From assembly GCF_018320785.1 (NCBI RefSeq), contig NC_054868.1, forward strand, positions 44,895,874 through 44,959,873: DNA of 64,000 nucleotides, written 5' to 3'. The notes under the pieces were generated by a model that was given only the letters and a program-made list of their open reading frames with translations, did no database searches and was not told where the DNA came from. The stretch is from Cheilinus undulatus. Taxonomy: Eukaryota; Chordata; Actinopteri; Labriformes; Labridae. Positions 48,244-58,709 of the stretch are shown here, in pieces (positions within the stretch are counted from its first letter, which is position 1; the number at the start of each line of letters is the position of its first letter). The translations under genes were made by a program, and so were the position numbers.

Positions 48244-51024
48244 GCATTTTGTTTTTTGTTTTTTTTTTTAAGTTATCTTTGGGAGGTTTGTTCAATAAAA
48301 TTTGAATTATGCCTTAACGGTTGATGACTTTAAAATTCTACTGACTTTCATTTGCATCGACTATTTAGGAAAACCAGAGAAAAATATCATTTCCATAGTA
48401 ATTTGGAACGTGGTGGATATCAGGTGGCTTACTGTGAGTGTTTGCAGCCCTTAATAACTGTGTTGCTCTCTGCTTTACTCCAGCTTTCTTCCCCTTTATG
48501 GGTCCAGTATTGCAGAAGTTTGAGTTTTCCTTCTTCCCTGCATCTGTCACTGACTTCTTTTATGCTGCGCTGCAAAAGTTAAAGACAGAGCGGGAGACCA
48601 ACAAGAAGAAGGTAAGACTGTCTGTGCATGTGTGTATTTACTATATGAACCCTTTGTAAAAGCAAAATCAGAGATATAAATAAAGCTATCTTTACTTGTA
48701 GGCTCGAGTGGATTTCCTTCAGCTGATGATTGACTCTCAGAAGGAGAATGACCCCAGTGGAGCAGTTCATGAAAAAGGTAGCACACATACTGTACACAGA
48801 CATGCAGTGCCTACACATAAATAGAAGCACAACTTAAATGATCCTAAATAAATCCCATTCCATCTCCCTAGGTTTAAGCGACCATGAGATCCTCTCTCAA
48901 GCAATGATCTTCCTCTTTGCTGGTTATGAAACAAGCAGCAGCTCTCTCACTTTCTTGGCTTACAACCTGGCAAGAAACCCCGATGTTATGAAGAAGCTAC
49001 AGAAGGAGATCGACACCACCTTCCCCAACAAGGTACGTTGGTAGCACCAGCTGTATATAACATGACTCCATTGTGATTACTTTGTATACTTGAAGGGGTA
49101 GTGAGGCCGATGGCAGGAATAGGATACCCCCCATGGAGCCTAGAGATGAGCAGAAGACCTGTGAGGATCTGGACAAAATGCTGATTAACTGAGTGGAGGT
49201 GGCTGGGGTGGAGGAGGGTTACAGCGTCCGCTGACATTGGAATTTAATATATGACAGGTGTTGGGGCACAGGTGGCCTAGTGGTTTAAGGTGCGCCCCAT
49301 GTACGCGGTCAGCCTGGGTTCAAAACAGCCTGTGGCACTTTCCCACATGTCTCTCCTCAGCTCTCTTATCCCCGTTTCTGATTCTGTCCACTGTCCTATT
49401 CTGTTAATAAAGGCATAAAATGCCCAAAAAGAAATCTTAAATATATATGTCAGGTGCATGGTGATTGGACATACAAGGTTGTGGCAGAATCTGATTAGCT
49501 CAGTGCTTAAGAGAGTAGATGCCCCTTATCAGCTGAAGAGGGAATGAAAGGAAGAAGGGAGAGATATTAACAAGTGGTGACAAATGACTGAGTAAGAAAA
49601 GACTTCCGTTGAGCTCCATTTTTATTTCCAGAGGTTGCTGCTTGGGTAGTAGTTTGGTTAGGGCAGTTTGTTGAAGCTCTTATTTTTACCATATACATCA
49701 GAGTTGCGGTCTCCTGTAAAAAGAGAGCAAAGTAAAGTAATGATACATAGAAATCTTTTTCAAAGTGTCTCTGTGTTTGTGCAGGCTCCTGTAGAGTACC
49801 AGGCTCTCATGCAGATGGAGTATCTAGAATCCGCTATCAACGAGTCTCTCCGATTGTACCCCATTGCTGCACGTCTGGAGCGTGTTGCTCAGGCCTCCAT
49901 GGAGATTAATGGCCTTGTGATACCAAAGGGGATGGTTGTCATGGTACCCACATGGCCCATGCACCGGGACCCTGATGTGTGGCCTGAACCAGAGGAGTTT
50001 AAACCAGAAAGGTGAGGAAAGAAACCTGTTTGGAGAAAATCTTAACCGCTGAGGGTCAGTTTTTCAATTCTGTGTGTGTTTGCACCCCTAGGTTCAGCAA
50101 GGAGAACAAAGACAAAATTGATCCTTACATATACATGCCTTTCGGGGCCGGGCCAAGAAACTGTATCGGGATGCGTTTTGCTCTGGTGATGATGAGACTA
50201 GCAATAGTGGAGATCCTCCAGAGGTACAGCTTCGCTGTGTGTAAGGAGACTGAGGTAAGACCAAACACGTTCAACTTTACCCTTGTTATCAATGCTTTTA
50301 TATGACTTTATATGACACTGAGTGATACTCTGATACTCTGAGTGATGACAAGCTATCTGTTTGTTGCGTAATGTTTGCACCCTTTCTAACAGTTCGGCTT
50401 GGTTGTAGATTAAAACAAACAAGGTAGACTTTTATGCCCTGTTGGCTTTGATTACACTAGTTTTCTCTTCATGTGCCTTTTCCTGTCAGATCCCCTTTGA
50501 GATGGATGTCATGGGCCTGCTGGCTCCAAAATGGCCCATCAAACTCAAGCTGGTGCCACGGTCTGAGACTGCAGGCTAAAGAAACAACATGCTGAAATAT
50601 CATCCTTTTGATGCACTGTAATTTTATTATTTCATGTTGTTTATAGTCGTATACATTTCTCTTTCAGTAGTGGAAAGTGACAAAGTGCATTCAAACAAAC
50701 TATGTAAATAGTAAATTTTATTATTCTTGTACTATCAATTAGCCGTTTTCTTTTTCCTCATATTTTTACTCATTACACATTAATTTCTCCTTTTTCTATA
50801 CAGTTAAATTACAATATTCTAGCCTCATACAAATCATGAAGATGTAATTATGCATACTAGGTAAATAAAACTTTTTTTTTCAAGCTACTTTTATCTGTAG
50901 CATGTCTGCTCTGCACTGTTTTACTTGTATTGTCAAAAAGGACAGACCTTCACTGAGGATAGGAAAACAGGACATCAAGGTTTTGTCGCTAAAGCAGGAA
51001 CCTCTGTAGTGCAGTGTTACTCAC

Positions 51025-51200
51025 TCTTTAACAGTCATAACTTCTTTATTGAGTGCCTTCGTCCCCAGGCTAGCCATCAGTTTATTTGAATGATGTTTCA
51101 TGATGCCAAAGAGCTTGCCGAAGATGTGCCGAAGTCGTCTCCAGTCATCATCCTCAGTAATACTCACTGCATCATAGAGATCTCCATTAAGTCCTAAGTT
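51025..51200 (-). pseudogene. CYP3-A exon 6 and exon 5 remnant, fused (third unit)
   Basis: 51025-51113 is an 89-nt copy of CYP3-A exon 6. It is followed within a few bases by the 5' part of exon 5 (to about 51200), because intron 5 and the 3' end of exon 5 have been deleted. Non-functional relic of the minus-strand partner. Confidence 0.88.
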
Positions 51201-51849
51201 CTAAAGAGGAGCACTCTTAAGCGTTTGTTTGTGTTTGTGTGTGTATGATGGTTAAAAAATAAGTTAAACAGCTGATTTTATTTCTCCTGGCTGTAGCCCT
51301 TTTAATAACAATAACTGTCAATAAACTCTGCTGCAAGTTATAATGCCAAACTCTACAGGATGTGAAAACACTCCCAAGAAAGAAAGAGAGATCGGACCAC
51401 ATTTATGTCAAAATAGTTGCAACAAATTAGAAGAAGGAGGCTATGACTTGGAGTACAGGGCCTCAAAACACGTAAAGAAAAATGGGTGACTTCAGTGCAC
51501 CTGCATCTATTATCTGTTCAGCCTTTTTCTGTGATTTTTTTAGCCAAGAGAAGACACAAAACCAAAAGAAAAAGACTATTGTATGCTTGTGATAAAAATA
51601 ACTTTTCTCTCAAAACAGTAGACATATTCTAACTCAGCCTGCAGTGACTCTTTGAGAGGCAGTTTTATTTTCCAGACTGCCTGATAGTCAATTTCAGATA
51701 GTTTGCATGCTAAATGTGTAAGCTCATTATGCATGTGATAACACCTTGTTTACATGATGCACTGACAGGCATGGGTTTCATGTGATTAACATGTGGCAGT
51801 AATGCTTGGATACTTCAGATCATCAAACCAATTTAAATATTAGATAAAG

Positions 51850-52085
51850 ATAACCATGAATAAATACAAAATGTAGTTTTAAAGTGATAATTTCATGTAC
51901 TAAAGGGATAAGCCATCTAAACCTGCCTGGCCCTGTGTGAAAAGTAATTGCCCCTCCTGATAAATCAGGAATTAACTGTGATTAACCACATTTATATTCA
52001 AAAAAGAAATCAGGAAGGGGGCAGATACTTTTTTACAGCCATGTAGTTGTTTCTTGCATTAATTTATTTAAAAAATTGTTTGGAT
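51850..52085. mobile_element. Internally deleted Tc1 remnant (third unit)
   Basis: Same deletion derivative as 35831-36060, with 'ttaaagtgataatttcatg' and 'gggcagatacttttttaca'. Sharing it links units 2 and 3. Confidence 0.75.
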
Positions 52086-52724
52086 TAGTTGAAGAAAGGG
52101 TAAATATAAAGTAACTATACAAAAAAGATATTGGAATGTAAATGGAGGATACAAGGCTGTGAAGGGTAAGATATCCTGTTTGAATGAGGATTTGGACCTG
52201 TAACTGGTCTCCCAGCTTCGTCTTTCTCTGAGTTTGAGGTTGCCTCTTATTGGTCGTCACTGGTATTGGGAGAGGCCACACTATAATGCCTGATTAGTGA
52301 GCCCTGTGTGAAGACTCTCCTGGCTTCTCTTCTCTCTGATTCATGTGACTGCCTTCACTAGCTGTAGTCTACAGTGTTGTGACCACAACACAAATGCTTG
52401 TTAGCCCTGACGAAGACCAACTTGGTGGAAACATGTTGGCTTTTAAATGACTTGGCTGTTACAATAAAGGCTTTTTAGTATTTCCTTCCTCATTTGCACT
52501 ATTTTTGTGTTTGGATTGCCTGGTTTTCTCCCTTTTTTGGGCTGTGCAAGGAATGTTCTATTTATTTGATAGCACTGCATGAATATTTGGATTGTAACAC
52601 GCTAGTGTTACTCCTGGGTTATTGTTTCCTTTGTGTTGTTTCAATTTTGGGTAAGAGTTTCTCTTGTAAAGCAGTCTCCTTTTGTTGTTTGTTGTGTTTC
52701 AGTGTTAATTTTGTGTGATCTCAA

Positions 52725-52824
52725 CCGTCTGTTGGTGAAGTAGGTGAAGCACTCCTTCAACAGGATGGTTTTCAGCATGTCAGGTTCCATCACAGCCAGC
52801 ATGGGCTTCTTTAACTCATAAGTA
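52725..52824 (-). pseudogene. CYP3-A exon 4 remnant (third unit)
   Basis: 100-nt copy of CYP3-A exon 4. The donor GT of copies 1 and 2 is changed: 'ctcac/ccg' on the plus strand has become 'ctcaa/ccg', that is GT to TT on the coding strand. This confirms decay. Confidence 0.9.
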
Positions 52825-52882
52825 CTGGACATTTACACAAACTTAAATGTTGGGACTTTAGGGTACAGCATCAACCATCATA

Positions 52883-53441
52883 CACTAAGTAACTTTAAAA
52901 ACGCACATTGTAAAATTTGCTAGAATTGTCATGAGATGTACTCAGATGCTTCAAACAACTTCTCAGATACACAATATACCTTTGTTCTGCATGACTGATT
53001 GTCCCTTTTCTCAACCACAGACCAATTCATGAGAGTTGTACTCACAAGTGTATAAACTGAGTAGGTGAGTGAAATATTGGTATGGGATAAATTGTTGACT
53101 AAAAATGTGTAGGCGCGTACAGCTCTTTAGGAGGAATGGCAGGCGATCCCACAGAGACAGATTAATGGCCTCATAACATCTATGCCTCAGAGAGTGGCTG
53201 ATTTGGTGCGAGCAAATGGAGGTCATTCAAGATATTGAAATTTGGACTTGTAAGAATGGGTGGTGCTGTCAACTTTTTATTGCATGATTGAATAAACTAT
53301 TTCCTTGATTCCTGATTTTTGTGTGTATGTCTCCCACAAGATGTGTGCAGTAAGAACAATAACTATAATTGGAAATATAGTTCATGAATTATAAGTAATA
53401 TATTCATGAATTTCAATGTGCGTTTTTAAAGTTACTTAGTG
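52883..53441. mobile_element. 559-bp TA-flanked MITE with perfect 28-bp ends
   Basis: Left end 'cactaagtaactttaaaaa' and right end 'tttttaaagttacttagtg' are exact inverted repeats over 28 bases; TA at 52881-52882 and 53442-53443. The sister copies have a single TA ('catcatatatttat' at 25935 and 37014), so the insertion is recent. No intact transposase. Confidence 0.93.
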
Positions 53442-53759
53442 TATATTTATTTTGTAATAACTGCCATCCATCCATTTGCTTTAAAGTTGATCCTCCGGGC
53501 CCCTGTTATTCAGAAGGTTTTATTCAGAGAAAAATGATAAAAATTGGTTAACTTTTATGTCTTGATCACATAACCCAGCTCAATGTCCCTGTTTTCAAAG
53601 AAAGACTGGCTAGGATCAACCTGGTCCATGCAGAAATGTTTTTTTTTTTAATTTAAAAGCCTTATTCTACATATTTTGTCCACAGGAGGTGTGAAAATCA
53701 ACTCAAATCCAAAGTTCCTCACAACTGCTTTAAAGTTCCTGTGAATTATATAAATAATT

Positions 53760-54260
53760 AAAGCTGCAAGCAGCGATAACGGGCCCTCGCAACCTGTTGC
53801 ATGTCGAGGTGTTACGCAAAAGCGGATACGTAGCAACCGTTGAGTGCCAGCAACAAGGCATGCTGCACCCATGGGTTATGTGAGCTTTGCAACACTCATA
53901 CTGTCACAGAAACAGAGGGTGATACCAGTCAATAATTTCCAGATCTTGTCATTATTTTGGCAGTAAAATTAATGGGAAGGAGGCATGAACCCTGAAAATT
54001 TTGATTGCAGCTCCAAGTTATGAACAAATCACTGTATTGTCATTTTCACGGCTCCTCTTTCTGCTCTGCTTGGCTCAGCCACTGTTTCTCTATCTCTCTC
54101 CTGCATGCCTGCAGCCTCACTCCCTCTCCACCTTGTGCACACTCACTCCACAGGAGAAAAATGACCAAGTGGCTAAAAGCATTAACTGAATGTTCCAAAC
54201 ATTGGTGATGAAGATCGACCAGAGGAGCAAATAGAGCTCAAGATGTGTACAAGTTTGTTT
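53760..54260. repeat. Dispersed repeat starting 'aaagctgcaagcagcg'
   Basis: Begins with 'gctgcaagcagcgataacgg', a phrase common in fish interspersed repeats. Related but diverged sequence ('cttcaagcagcactgaaggg') occurs at 29292-29312 and 40113-40133. No coding support. Confidence 0.6.
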
Positions 54261-54317
54261 CATCATTTTTTGTCAATGCTTTTATATCTATTTATATCTC
54301 CTCTCAAGTATTAAAAT

Positions 54318-54610
54318 GGTCTTCAGCAGCAAAGATTATAACACATGGAGATGTGCAACTCAAGATGTGAAAACGGTCTTCAGCAGCAAAGATCATCACA
54401 CATGGAGATGTGCAACTCTAGTATGAATATGGTCTTCAGCAGCAAAGATTATCACTCATGGAGATGTGCAACTCAAGATGTGAAAACGGTCTTCAGCAGC
54501 AAAGATCATCACACATGGAGATGTGCAACTCTAGTATGAATATGGTCTTCAGCAGCAAAGATTATCACTCATGGAGATGTGCAGCTCAAGAATGAAAATG
54601 GTCTCCAGTA
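54318..54610. repeat. 56-57-bp minisatellite, five units
   Basis: The phrase 'ggtcttcagcagcaaagat' starts at 54318, 54375, 54431, 54488 and 54544 with a decayed sixth start near 54600. Units alternate between an 'actcaagatgtgaaaacgg' and an 'actctagtatgaatatgg' form, giving a higher-order dimer of about 113 bp. Confidence 0.93.
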
Positions 54611-54684
54611 GCAAAGATTGTGGATTGTAGAGATGTTCTACTCCAGATGTGAAGTCTCAGAGAAACTGCAGCAAGCTTCAGCCT

Positions 54685-55345
54685 GTGTGTTAGCTCAGTT
54701 GGACAGGTAACTGCCCTGGAATCATGAGGTTGTTGGTTCAAATCTTCTGTGGACTTTTGAAGCTGCTGGTGTAAATCGCTGACTCAGGAGTAAAGAGGAC
54801 AGCCATAGAGTTGGAAGGTTGTGGGTTTGATTCTTGGTGCATTTTTAAGTCCAGTCCCCAAAAGCAGAGATAAGATCCTCTGAGAAACAAACAGGTGTGT
54901 GTCTCAGTGGATTAGTGGAAAAGCTAACTGACTGTGAATCAGGAGTTTACAGGTTCAAATCTTACCATGGGTTCATCTATTTTAAAAGTCTGAGTCCAAA
55001 TCTAGACTTCAGGAGACCTTGACAGGAGTTGGCCTTTCAAATCTAACCAATGTCTTTAAGTTTTCAAGATTTGAGTCAAAATAAAAAAGGAAAAGCCCCC
55101 CTGAGGCTCTACTGCTATGTCTGGCTCTGTAGCCTAAAGAGATAATTGACTGACTCAGAGTCTGGAGGTTCCAGGTTCAACCCCCATCTTGGTCTCAGTG
55201 AATTTTAAAGCCACATCCTGAACAAAGAGGATAAATGTGCCAGGAGAAGAGATGGTAGTGTGAAAGGTATGGCGACGGCGGCACAGAGGACTGGACTAGA
55301 CCAGTTCTGCAGGGGATGCTGGGGTTCAAACCCCACTGTGGCCGG
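54685..55345 (+). repeat. Run of degenerate tRNA-like modules
   Basis: At least five segments carry tRNA B-box-like sequence: 'ggttcaaatc' near 54733, 'gggtttgattc' near 54826, 'ggttcaaatc' near 54952, 'ggttcaaccc' near 55171 and 'ggttcaaacc' near 55324. The first also has an A-box-like 'tagctcagttgg' about 42 bases upstream. Most are followed by 'ttttaaag(t)cc...' spacer. None has a convincing full cloverleaf, so I do not call tRNA genes. Confidence 0.6.
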
Positions 55346-55573
55346 TACCTGGATCAAGGCATGCCTGATGGAGAAGGGGGGGGCGTGGTGCGGCGCCCCC
55401 CTGGGGAGCCATCAGAGATGTAAGTATGGGGTTATGCAACAAAAAGGCAGACACAGCCAGAGTTTTACAGGATGGAGTCTTTATTTGCATGCATGGATGA
55501 TCACTGAGCCCCTCATGGGGACTTCATCTCCTCCACTGTAGAAACAGGAAATACTTACCACACTCTCCTCCAG

Positions 55574-55765
55574 GGTCAGGGTACCAAAGTATCATTTATT
55601 ATTTATTCTGAAAAGGCATTTGAACGTACGGAAATTGAGAAAATGGCCAACTTCACTTGTTTTCCCATTCTGGACACAATCAAGACAAACCAGCGAAGTC
55701 CATTTTCTTGATTTCCGTACGTTCAAATGCCCTTTCAAAATAAATGATACTTTGGTACCCTGACC
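55574..55765. mobile_element. 192-bp hairpin MITE inside a kinesin exon
   Basis: Arms of about 70 bases (55574-55646 and 55700-55765) are near-perfect inverted repeats ('ggtcagggtaccaaagta' against 'tactttggtaccctgacc') around a 53-base loop. The 6-bp direct repeat CTCCAG at 55568-55573 and 55766-55771 is the target duplication; removing the insert restores the kinesin reading 'GLEESV'. Confidence 0.93.
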
Positions 55766-55829
55766 CTCCAGCCCCTCCAGGTCCTCCCTGTCCTGCTCCC
55801 TCTGATCATTCAGCAGCCTGCAGACAAAA

Positions 55830-57150
55830 ACCACATGAACTCACATTCCACATAAATAAATGTACGGATGGGAGCCACCATAAGAATACCAAAATGAGAA
55901 GGTTCAGTCAATTTTTCAGTAAAATCTCTAACATTTCTAATTTAACAAGTCATAAATTTACCAGAAAAGAAAACTGGAAATTTATTTCAACTAAAAGGTA
56001 GAATTTTTTGCATTATAAAATCAAAAAGAGCGGTGAAAAAATGTGAAAATGACAAGAGAAGAAGCTGTTTTCCTTCCATAAGTCCAACAGTTGATGGCCT
56101 AATCAGGAAATATTTCTTAGTAGGATTGATCAGTGAGGAAATGATCCAAGAAAGATCACATTATCATTATTCCCCAGGCTCTGAAGAGACATTTCTATTC
56201 ACATTTTTTTTACTTTGGATCCTTGTAAATTCACTAGTTTAGAATGTTCAATTTTGACATTACAAACTTGAAATTTTAAAGTGCATGATGAAATAATTTA
56301 GGACTTTTGAACTAGAAAATTCTGAGTTCAGGTTCTTGAAAAAAATATGACTTTATCATCTCAAAAATGTACTTTTAAATGTCACCTTTTTCCAAGAAAT
56401 GTACAGATCCTCTTTATTTTGTTGGACCTTTTAGAGGGCTCTAATACTGCCTCTTACATTTTCAATCATGGCTCTATAAATAAAAGTTTATTATAGGTGC
56501 CCCCCAGGGGTGCCCAGACCTAAGGCAGGGAACCTTCACATGACAACAATGTAACAGGTGTGTGTAGACTTCTAGAGCCAGTGTAAAACCAGACTACAGT
56601 CGTATGCAGCTAAACGTTCCTGGCTCAGTAAAGAGGAGTGGTATGAGGATTTTACATCCTTCCTCTTGAGGATCACACACAGTACACAGTCGTAATGACT
56701 GTCACTACTTTGGTTTGAAAAAACAATAAAAAACAAACTTTAGGATCATTTAAACCAGCACAGAGTGGTTCAATGAGAACCAATCAAATCTGTGGAAATA
56801 TCCCAGATCTAAAAAAACATCAAACATGAATAGGTTTGTTGATTTTTCTACTGCTTCATTCGTCTCTGTGGACTTGAAGTCAAAATTTTAGGCCCGGTTT
56901 GGACAGTTTGAGACAAAATGCCAGATCCAGTTCAAGTTTTGTCACAAACAGTTATTAGTCTAAATGAGTAAAACTCAACATGTGGCTTCTGTGGGATGGT
57001 TTGTGGCTCTTTCATGTCTTCATTTCAAATATTTTTCCCAGAAAACCTTAAAAAGCTTTCACCTCAGGAATTATCCATATCAAGTCACATTAATCAGTTT
57101 GTTTCCACTCTTATACAGGAGGCTTTAATTGTCAACCTTTATTTTTCTCT
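55830..57150. other. Intron-like non-coding DNA
   Basis: AT-rich sequence between kinesin exons. No exon or recognisable element that I can support. Confidence 0.4.
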
Positions 57151-58610
57151 TAGCATTTTTCATCACCCTAATTCTGTCCTATTTCTAATTCTTCTCGCTT
57201 TTTTCCTTTTTCGGACACTTTTGATCCATTTTTGCTGCTTCTAGCCCATTTGTGCCACTTTTTCTTGCCAGTTTTGTAGTTGTTGCAACTTTCATCCTGC
57301 TTTTTGCTATTTGCGATTCATTCTCCTTTTTGTCCATTTTTTGGCCACTTTTCACCCAATCAAAGCTGCTTTAAGCCATTAAATGACACTTTTTATGTTT
57401 TTATCACTCTTTGGAGCATTTTGCCCATTTAGTCAATTTTCACCATTTTTTACCACATTTTTGTCACTTTTTACAATTTAAGTCACTTTTCACATAATTT
57501 TTAGCCCATTTTGCCATTTTTTTGCCCCTTTAAGTCACTTTCACAATTATTTTACCACATTTTTGCCACTTTCTGACCATTTTTATCGTCTGTAACTCCT
57601 TTTTTTGTCACTTCTCACACATTGTTGCTACTGTTCACATAGTTTTTGCCATGTAATGTCTATTTTTTGCCTATTTACCATTTTTTTTTGCTGCTTTTAG
57701 CTGTGTTAGTTACTTTTCATTCATTTTTGCATCTTTTTGCCCAATTTAGCCACTTTTCACTTTTTTTTACCACATTTTGCAGCTTTTTGACCAATATACC
57801 TGATTTTATCAATTTTTTACTACATTTTTGCTGCTTTATGACCATTTTTGTCAGCTGTAACTCCTTTTTTATATTGCTTCTTCGCCATTTTTTGCCATTT
57901 AATTCCAATTTTGCACCTTCTCACAAATATTTGGCTGCTTTTTGACCTTTTTAGTCACTTCTCACTATTTTATACCACATTGTTGCTGCTTTTTGAACAT
58001 TTTAGTCACTTTTCATTAATTTTAACTACATTTTTGTCACTTTCTGACCATTTTTGTCAGCTGTAACTCCTTTTCTAATGTCAATTCTCACCCATTTTTG
58101 CCACTTTACATCTTTTTATTCCAATTTTGCACCTTTTCACCATTTTTTGCTGCTTTTGGTTGTTTTAATCACTCTTCATTCATTTTTACCATATTTCTGC
58201 ATCTTTTTGCCCATTTTAGTCACTTCTGACTATTTTTTACCACATTTTTTGCAGCTTTTGACTATTTTTATCATCCATAACTCCTTTTTGTATATCACTT
58301 TTCCCCCAATTTTGGTATTTGTCATCTAGTTTTTGCCATTTTAATGCCTATTTTTCACCTTTTCCCCAATTCTGTTTCTGCTTTTTGGCCATTTTAGTCA
58401 CTTTTCACTTTTTTAGCACATTTTTTGCAGCTTTCTGACCATTTTTGTTATCTGTAACTCCTTTGTTGACACGTTCACCCAGTTTTTGCCATTTTATTCC
58501 AATTTTGAACCTTCTCACCAATTTTTTTGCTGCTTTTTGACCATATGTGCCTCTTTTAATCCATTTTTGCCACTTTTCACCACTTTAAATGTGGCTATTG
58601 CAAAGGTATT
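57150..58610. repeat. 1.4-kb degenerate 'ttttgccacttttcacc' tract
   Basis: Strongly T/C-biased, made of imperfect 15-25-base phrases such as 'catttttgccacttt', 'ttttagtcacttttca' and 'taccacatttttgc'. Its reverse complement resembles the 'ggcaaaa...gtgaaaa' stretches at 26740-26960 and 37800-37870. Long open frames here are compositional artefacts. Confidence 0.9.
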
Positions 58611-58709
58611 TTTCAACAATTTGGCTCTTTTGCTGAGCAGTTTTCATTAACACTCGTCTAAATAATTAGTACACTTATTTTAGCGCAGACTTCAGACTTC
58701 AGATATCTG

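Larger units (their letters stand above)
44524..50579 (+). pseudogene. CYP3-C: 5'-truncated CYP3A-like copy, exons 3-13
   Basis: Exons 44524-44576, 46209-46308, 46395-46508, 46942-47030, 47141-47289, 48484-48611, 48702-48777, 48872-49032, 49785-50011, 50092-50254 and 50490-50579, with lengths identical to CYP3-B exons 3-13. All remain open, about 99% identical to CYP3-B, with FAGYETS, ESLR and [12 protein letters not shown] kept. Replacements include Phe to Leu at the start of exon 5, Asn to Ser and Leu to Phe in exon 7, Val to Met in exon 11 and Arg to Trp in exon 13. Exons 1 and 2 (membrane anchor and hinge) and the promoter are absent, and the exon-4 acceptor reads 'tttctgg' instead of 'tttctag'. 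The nearest upstream acceptor (at 46162) would add 46 nt and shift frame. So it is a young pseudogene unless spliced to CYP3-B exons. Confidence 0.88.
39686..50819 (+). repeat. Segmental-duplication block B, copy 2
   Basis: Second copy of 28863-35830, expanded by a Tc1 element (40649-42757), an 867-bp insert (43151-44017) and an L1 fragment (44629-46048). The left breakpoint lies inside the ancestral intron 2, which explains the loss of exons 1-2. Confidence 0.95.
52085..53745. repeat. Segmental-duplication block A, copy 3
   Basis: Third copy of 25440-26250, including the shortened retroposon at about 52155-52560 shared with copy 2 and the MITE at 52883-53441. It ends near 53745, where an unrelated dispersed repeat begins. 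Confidence 0.88.

Noticed and set aside
54690-54760. Functional tRNA gene
   Set aside because: A- and B-box-like phrases are present but I could not draw a full acceptor stem or a standard anticodon arm; several similar decayed copies follow.
55260-55541. 93-residue plus-strand frame with Cys and Gly richness
   Set aside because: Lies across tRNA-like repeat and G-rich repeat sequence; no recognisable domain.
57646-58329. Long open frames rich in Phe, Leu and His
   Set aside because: Product of the T/C-rich low-complexity tract; no start context, no conserved domain.
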